DNA of 64,000 nucleotides from Obelidium mucronatum (taxonomy: Eukaryota > Chytridiomycota > Chytridiomycetes > Chytridiales > Chytriomycetaceae): NCBI GenBank assembly GCA_025765595.1, contig JAIVFH010000006.1, positions 124,001 through 188,000 of the forward strand, read 5' to 3'. The stretch's first letter is position 1, and the number at the start of each line of letters is the position of its first letter. The position numbers and the translations under genes were made by a program. The notes below the pieces were generated by a model. That model saw only the letters and a list, made by a program, of their open reading frames with translations. It made no database searches and had not been told where the DNA came from. This document shows, piece by piece, positions 56,401-64,000 of this stretch.

Positions 56401-59400
56401 GTAACAGTGTCCTTGATTCCTTCCTTAATACCAAGGTGCTGGTTTGTTGTAGATTGAGAAACGGCGGTTGCTTGGGTTGGCGTGGTTTGTTGCGAAACAA
56501 AGGTTGAAAGTGGGATGTTGTCGCTGTCAATGGTAAGGCTTCTTGATTCTTTCACATAAAATGACTTGTCGACGGAAATACTTGGAAGCTGAGTTTTGAC
56601 AGAGTCATCTGCAGGGGCTGGAACCACCACAGGGGATTCTGGAATAGGAATTGCCACTGAAGTATTGGGAACAGTTTCAGCAGCTTTCGCAACGATAGGT
56701 AGTGCCTTGGTTGGTGTGGAAGGAGAAGCCGTTCGTAGAGATCCAGTCGCGCTGACTGGTTTCAACGCAGCAATTGCAGACAATGGTTGCAACGAAGGAG
56801 TTGAACTTTTCTTTGCCAATGATGGTACAGGGCTAGTCCTCGGAACCTTCGCGAGTGTTTTCTCGTATTCAACTACAACCTCTCGATCCATCACTCCAGA
56901 ATTTCCTAGCTTGTTGACCATCTTCTCGTACTCAAACACGGTCTTGGGAACAAATTGATTTTCAGGACGAATCAATCGAGGAGAAGCGCTCACTGTAGTT
57001 GGCGCTTCTGGGGGATCAATCGACTTGTGAGTCTTGTTGCTGTCAATCGAGTTCGCAGTTGTTGGCTCTGGGGTTCGTGAGCCAACTGAAGTGTTGCCAA
57101 CGCTCGTGGCAGAACCAACGGCGGGAATGGATGCCGTAGTTGTAGTTACATGAGAATCATTTAGTGCAACCAAAGTTCCTGTAATTCCCACAGCCGCAAT
57201 TCCACTTAGAGCAAGTTCGTTTTGCTTGGAAAATGTTGGGGCGGAATCCACCAGTTTTCCAGAAGAATATCCCAGCCGCTGCAATGAAATATCATGAGTT
57301 TCATCCACGACATGTGACATTGCCAGCCCCGTCTTTGATTCATACAATGAGGGAGTAACATTTCTGAATCGGTGTTCATCTATCGGCTCCTCTGTGAATG
57401 AGCCATGGTGGCTCTTGATGTCCGAATCCTTTGAATTAACAAGAGATTCAGGAGTGAGCAGTCCATGCGCATTGACACGTCGTTCAGAGCTGACGCCAGT
57501 CATGGTTGAGTTCTTGATACCAATAGCTGGCAACGTTTGTGGAACAGAGGATGATGCCACAAGCTGATGATCATATATCATGGCAGCCACCACTGAGTCG
57601 CTTGGTGAAGAAGTAGCATCGTTGAAACCTTGCGGTGTCTAGCGGGATTTAAGCAATCATCAATATTACACATGTTACAACAAACCTCATGAAGGCTTGA
57701 AGATGCATTATGCCAAACATCAATTGATTGTTGGCGACTTACGTCATTTGCATGTACGTATTCAGTCGACTTTGACCCAGACGTAGATGCAGAAACCTGG
57801 AAATAATGCAGTTTGAATTTTGAATTAACATTGGCACCAAAACAAACCTCATTGTCGCCAAATAGGCTCCGATGTGGAGTAACAGTCTTTGAATGAAAGA
57901 CGAAATCAAGGGCAGCCTAAGTGGCGGTTAAGCCTTGAAAATAAACTTAAAAAAGACGACATACATCCTCGTCTTTCCCTTCGGATTTTGGTGATATAGG
58001 CGACAGAGAGCTTCTTGCAGAATAGAATGCCGATCTTTCTGTCTCGCTCTGCTCCAATACCGATTCGCTGAAGCTCCACTGTCTTGAATGACGATTCACC
58101 ATTGAAGCAGTGCTTGGACCCCCAGACTGAGAAAGAAATACTTAAACTCAAGTAAGTTCCAATTCAAATGCTTACTTGTGTGTGAAACTGAGCATGATCG
58201 TAAATTTCATTGGAATCCGACAAAGCAATAGCCGAAAACGCGCTCTAATAAAAAAAAGCAAGGTTTGATTTAACAGCTGTACAGGAGAAATATCTATAGA
58301 AACAGAATAGAACCTGGCGTTTTGCAAAAGCACTTTCATCAGAACTGGGAGCCGTTTCCAGGAAATCGAAAGTGTCAGTTCCCGAAACCAACAGATCTGC
58401 GCCACTCTTATTAGCCAAGTCGGCCAAAGGTTCAGGGTCTCTTGGTGTGCCTTCATACGTTGTAGGTACTTGCGATTTCAGTGGCACATCGTCAATCAGA
58501 GGTGTCTACAGGTTCCCATTAAGTGAAAATGGATACGGTATGAAATGCAATAATGAAACCTTTATGTCTTTCGATATATTTAAAGCGGTATGATCACCGG
58601 CAGTGTTCTCCAAGCTGTCAACACCAGTGCGAACGACAGGTTCAGATTTCTGTTGATGTGTAAACTGAATACGGGATCAGTTTCCAAACAGACAAAAGAC
58701 AAATCTTACATCTTTTGCAGACACATTGTTGGAATTAATTGGAGGAGAGGACACGTGGGAGCTCGCTGGTGTAATGGGCGCTGGAGCGGAAATAATCTCA
58801 AATTGGATCTCCCGACTCGCAGAAACTTTTGAAGATTCCATGTTGTTGGCATTGCTTCGCGAAGACGAGAACCACGGAATGGCTTTAAGGGCGATAGTGT
58901 TTGACGCGGGCGTCTTGGGGTTTGTCGACGGGCCATCTGCAGCGACATTCTTCTGGGAAGACGGCGGAACAGATTTCCCGCGAATGCCGATAGCACTGGC
59001 GAATCCCCGCGATCGCTGCTGAGGCTCTTGCGGGTGGTCTGGGTGTGAAATTGAAACGGAGCCCGAGGCGCCGAAATGCAAGTTTTCCTCCGAATCAGCC
59101 GCGACACCGTCGGAAGGCTGGGCGCGCAAGCGGAAATCTGGCGCAGCGTCCGGCGCGCCGCTGCGGTGCGGCGGCGGCGGACGAGTGGGCGGGCCGCGTG
59201 GCGGCGGGCCGAAGCGCCGCTTCCCCGCACCGGCGCCCGCGCGCGCAGCCGCAGCCGCCGCCGCAGAGGCGGCCGCAGAGCCAGCGGCAGCGGCAGCGGC
59301 AGACGCCGCCGTCGGCTGCGGCTGCTGGCGGTACAGCGGGTGCTGGCGGTAGTGCGTGTAGCCGAAGCTCGGCGCAAACAGCGGCAGCGCGTCGCCGCGC

Positions 59401-59669
59401 GCGGGCGGACTGCGGCTGCGGCGGCCGCGCGTTGCGGCGGCGGCAGCGGTGCGCGCGCCCGGCAGCGCCAGCGGCTCGAGGTCGAAGTCCTCGAACGACA
59501 TGACTGTCGATGCCGTCAGCGCCGGCGACGAAGCCCCGAGCTGCTGCACCGTGGCGTCGTAGTCCAGACCCGAGGCGGCATCCGCGACTATCCGCAGCGG
59601 CGGCCGCCCATGCGCTTCGTGCGGCGGTGGGACGTTGTTGGAACGCTCGCGCTCGTTCGGCGTTCCCAT
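44408..59669 (-). CDS. Giant repeat protein, about 4,880 residues, unknown function
   Basis: Eleven exons on the minus strand: 59669-58710, 58664-58560, 58505-58314, 58244-58176, 58126-57965, 57916-57848, 57796-57743 (or to 57686), 57638-47925, 47855-47765, 47714-45369 and 45297-44408; all phases agree. The first exon encodes an Ala/Pro/Arg-rich, GC-rich N-terminus (MGTPNERERS). The 9.7-kb exon carries 12 tandem repeats, each with a Gly/Ala hydrophobic segment (SSFGLFGALAAGAAAVAGAG) and an LD-like motif (SAMDQLMAELDAAAD). Degenerate copies flank the array, such as FTAGAAGVAAMAVAAVS with MDSLMADLDET. Dispersed short motifs: SDSDDIPL-type and LKRxS-type. No catalytic domain, signal peptide or classical transmembrane helix is recognised. 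It is probably a large multivalent scaffold; membrane association is possible. Splicing of exon 7 is ambiguous, since both donors keep the frame. Confidence 0.8.
48600..55500 (-). repeat. Coding tandem array, 12 units of 576-594 bp with higher-order structure
   Basis: The landmark CCATCGCGCTCTTGGCACTG recurs 12 times: about 48717, 49293, 49869, 50454, 51030, 51606, 52191, 52767, 53343, 53928, 54519 and 55113 (first copy and a few others differ slightly). Spacings are 576, 576, 585, 576, 576, 585, 576, 576, 585, 591, 594, so three successive blocks of 1,737 bp. Variant bases (for example the GCTGCATC variant at about 49616 and 51353) show that block 1 and block 2 are near-identical copies. The units nearest the 5' end of the gene (54.5-55.5 kb) are the most diverged. 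A 60-bp local duplication lies at about 55340-55450. All lengths are multiples of three. Confidence 0.95.
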
Positions 59670-59991
59670 TTCTTCTTGAATTTTGACAGGAAAAATGTTT
59701 GGGGTTAAACAAACAAACATCCAATTACTTTATTTCATTGAACTTCTGAACATTATAGAATTAATCAGTATACTGTTGCAAGTTCTATCGGACTTTAATA
59801 CGCCTACTGTAGTATTCACGAGTGCAACTGAGCAGTACAGTATTTTGTAAATTAGTAACTTCAAGCCCGTGCTGAAATGCTACAGCTTCGCTTTCTTTTT
59901 CTTATTCTATTTCTTGCAAGTTTGTTATAAGATGAATATTAAAAATATTATAATTGATGATTTGCTTTCTATTTATTATTATTTCAAACAA
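59670..59991. promoter_or_regulatory. Divergent promoter region giant repeat gene / COA3
   Basis: 322 bases between divergent ATGs, strongly AT-rich, directly beside the GC-rich first exon of the giant gene. No specific element is recognised. Confidence 0.45.
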
Positions 59992-60594
59992 ATGTTCTTC
60001 CGTCTTGCTTCAAGAGCTGCCACCCGCCGATCTCTGTTTACCGCCAACAACAAAGGCAACACTACCGTCTTTGATTACAGCAAGGTTTGTTCCTCGGCCA
60101 CATTCGTTTCTTGTTGACTCACCACCAGGGTTTGCCTTTTTTTTCTTCTTCTTCGCTTGCCAAAGATGACCAATGATCAGCTCTACCCGCAATTGAACAA
60201 GCTCAAGGCCGAATTGCCTCAAGAAGAGTATTTGGCCATTGAAGAGAGAGTCTTGGCTCCATACAGACGAAAGAACAGAGCTATGGGTGCTGGATTAGTC
60301 ACCTTCTGTGGGCTAGTTTGTGAGTGATGGACCCCTCCTACTCCTCTCAAAAGAAAGCATTCATGGGCATGGACCATGTGGGGATGCGCGGTTTTGAAGC
60401 CTGCCAGAGTTGGTTGAGATGCAAGCTTTTCGGATCATCATTAGTCACATTCAGAACTTTCAATGCACACACAAATCATGTCCTTTTTGCATGAAGAATG
60501 TATGACTGATAATTTCCTGCAAATAGATGCCTATGCTGCGTTCCGTACCAAAACTGAAGACTTCAGAAACATTGAACCCGTCAAAAAGGAATAA
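59992..60594 (+). CDS. COA3: Cytochrome c oxidase assembly factor 3 (COA3/CCDC56-like), mitochondrial
   Basis: Three exons: 59992-60084, 60166-60319 and 60527-60594, giving 104 residues (human COA3 106). The N-terminus MFFRLASRAATRRSLFTANN is an Arg-rich mitochondrial presequence. The conserved part is PYRRKNRAMGAGLVTFCGLVYAYAAFRT, a single transmembrane helix preceded by basic residues, then the short acidic tail KTEDFRNIEP resembling the COA3 ending. COA3 sits in the inner membrane, binds newly made Cox1 and, with COX14, couples its translation to complex IV assembly. Assignment rests on topology, length and the RKN/GAG...YAY and DF..IEP pattern, not on a search. Intron 2 (207 nt) is unusually long for this region. 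Confidence 0.75.
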
Positions 60595-60700
60595 AAGAGC
60601 ATTTTGGAATAAAGCATGAACTTAAAAAAGAAAGAAAAAGTAAAACTCGACGATTTTTGTTTTCCTTGTTATGCTTTTTATTTCCTTCCATTTCGTTTCG

Positions 60701-62436
60701 TCACCAATCTCGGTCAGGAAGAACGATTGGTGCAATCAACGTCCAGCAATACAGCAGAATAACCACCCAACTGGAAACAATCTTGACCCACACTGCACCC
60801 CAGCCTTTACCGACTTGCGCCTCCCCTGTTCCATCATCCAGAGTCAACGTCTCCCAATTCGTAATCAATTCCGCCAGATAATAACTCGCCAGCATGAAAA
60901 TAATGTGGAAAAACGTGTAACTGTAACTGACACCATCCGACTCATCATCCATCTCATCTTCCCCTTCATGCAACGAGCTAGGCGCAATCGCTCCGGCCTC
61001 AACAGCTTGATTCAAGTGCATATTCCGTCCCGACGGTTGACTAGAAATCAAAGGCTGACTTGCTTCCCCATACCCACCACCACCACCATTCGACGCCCCC
61101 ATAACATTACTCTGCACAGCCGCCCGCGTTGTAGTAAAAGCCAGCGATATAAAAGTAAAAAACGCCCCCAACATGATGGAAGTAGTCCTCGTCCCTTCGT
61201 TCGTCACCAACGGGTTACACTTGACTCCACCATCCAGGATTTCATCCGGCTCGCTGCTCAAACTCGTGGCGACAAGATACGTGGCGTAAAGAGCAACCAT
61301 GCTTCCCTGCGCGAGTCCCGATTTGGGTGTGACTTCTTGGACGGCGGGTGCAACACTCAAGAGAGAGGCAAGGACACAGAGAATGAGGTTGAATGTGATA
61401 AAGAATTGGTTCAAGTGGCATTGGGATGGCGCGAACCATGCATACATGAATCCAGTTACAATCAAGGATGTCAAAAAGGATGTGAAGGTGAGTCCAATCA
61501 GGACAACCAGAAATTTGCGGTCTTCGGTGGATTCCCACCATTCTGAAAGAACGAAAAAAAAAATAAGTGGGTAAGTATTATTTTTAACATGCGTTGGTTC
61601 ATGTACCTAAGAGAACTTCAGAGATTGTGTATGCAAAGTCAATCAACAAGACAATCTGCACCAGAATGAATAGAACCGCTCCAACAGCGGCAAAGCTCAT
61701 TGCCCATCCTACAACCAACGAGTTTGGAATAAAGAAGCATAAAACAATAAGCCCAGCCCAGAGAGTTGCCTTGAGTGCTGAACACACATACACGAAAAAA
61801 AAAAATGCAATTGATGAACGTTTTCCCCACAAAAAAAAAAAGGAAGGCTATTTTTTTTTTTACCCCAATAGCCATTCTGAATTCCAGCTCGCCAATCACG
61901 ACTCGACGATACATTATACAAAACAGCCGCAAGAATAGCGTGAAGAATAGAATTCGCCAAGCATATTCGATACACCGATAATGTTCCATAACAAGATCCT
62001 TGAGGACACTTCAACTTCAAATATCCCCATGACCATTCATCAATCTTTTGTTCGAACCAGTCTGACGTTGCAGCCTGTTCATTAAAAAAAAAAAAGCGGA
62101 ATATTGATACCTCCAAGCTTCCAAAAATACACACACAAAAAAAAAACGCACATAAGCCAGCAGACTCGTCACTACGAACATGACAGCGTATCCAATACGA
62201 GAAGCTGAAGAATTTCGAGCACCACACATGGAAAAACAGCAAGACAAGGTCTGTTTGCCTAAAACGTACAATCGAAAAATAGACACCCTTGAGTATCACC
62301 CAACAGATCCCCTACCCCTACACCCACCCCACTCTTCCTCCTCCTATCCCGAGAAAACTGTTGAATATACATTACCTACACAGCACGCCAGATTCGTGGC
62401 ACAAGAAGTTGCCACACTCGTAATGATGGATGCCAT
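60701..62436 (-). CDS. TMS1: Serine incorporator family membrane protein (SERINC/TMS1)
   Basis: Five exons on the minus strand: 62436-62380, 62250-62152, 62074-61864, 61777-61607 and 61542-60701, giving about 459 residues. It is a polytopic protein with some ten hydrophobic helices. Family marks: an N-terminal Cys-rich start (TNLACCTLSCCFSMCGARNSS), the charged loop with CPQGSCYGTLSVYRICLANS, FFIPNSLVVGWAMSFAAVGA, QIVLLIDFAY, EWWESTEDRKFL, and the ending WGAVWVKIVSSWVVILLYCWTLIAP. SERINC/Tms1 proteins are lipid-associated, proposed scramblases, in the plasma membrane and endomembranes. The donor of intron 1 could be GTAGGT (used here, keeps frame) or the neighbouring GTAATG. Only 56 bases separate its ATG from that of BUD32. 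Confidence 0.93.
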
Positions 62437-62492
62437 TTTATTATCTTTTAATTATAATAAATAAATTAAAAAAAAATAAAATCTATTAAAAA
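62437..62492. promoter_or_regulatory. 56-bp bidirectional gap between SERINC and BUD32
   Basis: The space between divergent start codons is almost pure A/T, with no recognisable TATA spacing that could serve both genes separately. A shared nucleosome-free core promoter is inferred. Confidence 0.65.
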
Positions 62493-63697
<1,205 letters not shown>

Positions 63698-63740
63698 TAT
63701 AATAAATATCTATAGTAAAAAAAATAGATTTATGCAAAAT

Positions 63741-64000
63741 TTATTTGATCCCTACCAGACCCTTTTCAGTGATAATGAATTCCACTCCACTGCCCCCAGA
63801 AGGTCCATTTGGAGTAAATACAACACTCAGCCGTCGCCTAGTTACAAGTTTCCGTATTCCGCCCTTCATCGTTTCAGAGTCATCCCCACTGCCAACGTCT
63901 TGATACTTTGATTTTGAAATGCAAATCCGCGTATTCACACAAGAAGCCCACAGCAAACCAAGTGCAGGTTTCGTTGCTGAAGAAAACCCGTCATGTGAAG
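63741..64000 (-). CDS. RAD51-paralog DNA repair protein (XRCC3/RAD57-like), C-terminal fragment
   Basis: The minus-strand frame is open from the right edge to a TAA at 63741, so the 5' part lies beyond the window. The visible 85 residues include PALGLLWASCVNTRICIS, then a spacer with RKLVTRRRLSVVFTPNGP and the ending VEFIITEKGLVGI. This matches the C-terminal layout of RecA/RAD51 paralogs of the XRCC3/Rad57 group (PALGLxWA, R...VxFxP, FxIxxxGxxG). Such paralogs help load RAD51 during homologous recombination. The Walker motifs would be upstream and are not visible, so the subgroup is tentative. Stop codons of this gene and BUD32 are 43 bases apart. Confidence 0.65.
   Translation of the reverse strand, partial: SHDGFSSATKPALGLLWASCVNTRICISKSKYQDVGSGDDSETMKGGIRKLVTRRRLSVVFTPNGPSGGSGVEFIITEKGLVGIK

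Noticed and set aside
61780..62300. Alternative minus-strand membrane-like frames beside SERINC exons
   Set aside because: They run through introns with T-rich tracts. The spliced SERINC frame explains the conserved motifs.

Overview
This window is nuclear DNA of a eukaryote, most likely an early-diverging (chytrid-like) fungus. Seen directly: compact protein genes carrying many short introns (mostly 45-120 nt) with GT-AG ends and TACTAAT/CTAAC-like branch sites, very short intergenic gaps and no operons. Family evidence for fungi: an ATG15 lipase with its fungal C-terminal cysteine block, an Rvs161/Hob3 BAR protein, a fungal-style TALE homeobox protein, a NUP98-NUP96 precursor, and a cysteine-rich/TM/polyQ/double-SH3 membrane protein of the kind common in chytrids. 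The chytrid assignment is inference.

Layout. 1-13.4 kb: the end of an unrecognised acidic protein, a DUF89/ARMT1 phosphatase, a TALE homeobox regulator, vacuolar lipase ATG15, BAR protein RVS161, proteasome subunit beta-3, an R3H-type protein and the catalytic NAD-isocitrate dehydrogenase subunit. 13.5-20.9 kb: the SH3 receptor-like protein with a 16-unit CAG tract, a RING-H2 ubiquitin ligase, the CAAX methyltransferase STE14 (with a GC-AG intron) and an unknown protein. 20.9-41.2 kb: a cluster of six translation genes (RACK1, RPS4 twice, RPL10A, RPL24, RPS25), interleaved with splicing factor PRP4, two unknown genes and the large NUP98-NUP96 gene. RACK1 hosts an intronic U24-like C/D snoRNA. 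41.4-44.3 kb: a PH-domain protein and an unusual FHA plus HMG-box protein. 44.4-59.7 kb: one 11-exon gene for a protein of about 4,880 residues, whose 9.7-kb exon holds 12 near-identical 192-198 residue tandem repeats. 60-64 kb: COA3, SERINC, BUD32, and the end of a RAD51-paralog gene.

Shared features. Several genes begin with a micro-exon that is little more than the start codon (ATG, ATGAG or ATGAGCTG), so simple ORF reading misses their true starts. RPS4 copy 2 and RPS25 share a duplicated promoter-ATG-intron module, and a 13-bp intronic element of that module also occurs in RACK1 intron 1. Divergent gene pairs are separated by as little as 30-56 bp between start codons. Several genes have sharply GC-rich patches near their 5' ends.

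The best candidate for something undescribed is the giant repeat protein: each repeat pairs a Gly/Ala hydrophobic segment with a paxillin-LD-like motif, and further short motifs are scattered outside the array. Exon models were built by hand from splice signals, reading frame and family resemblance. No database search was run, and no tRNA, rRNA, CRISPR array or mobile element was recognised.
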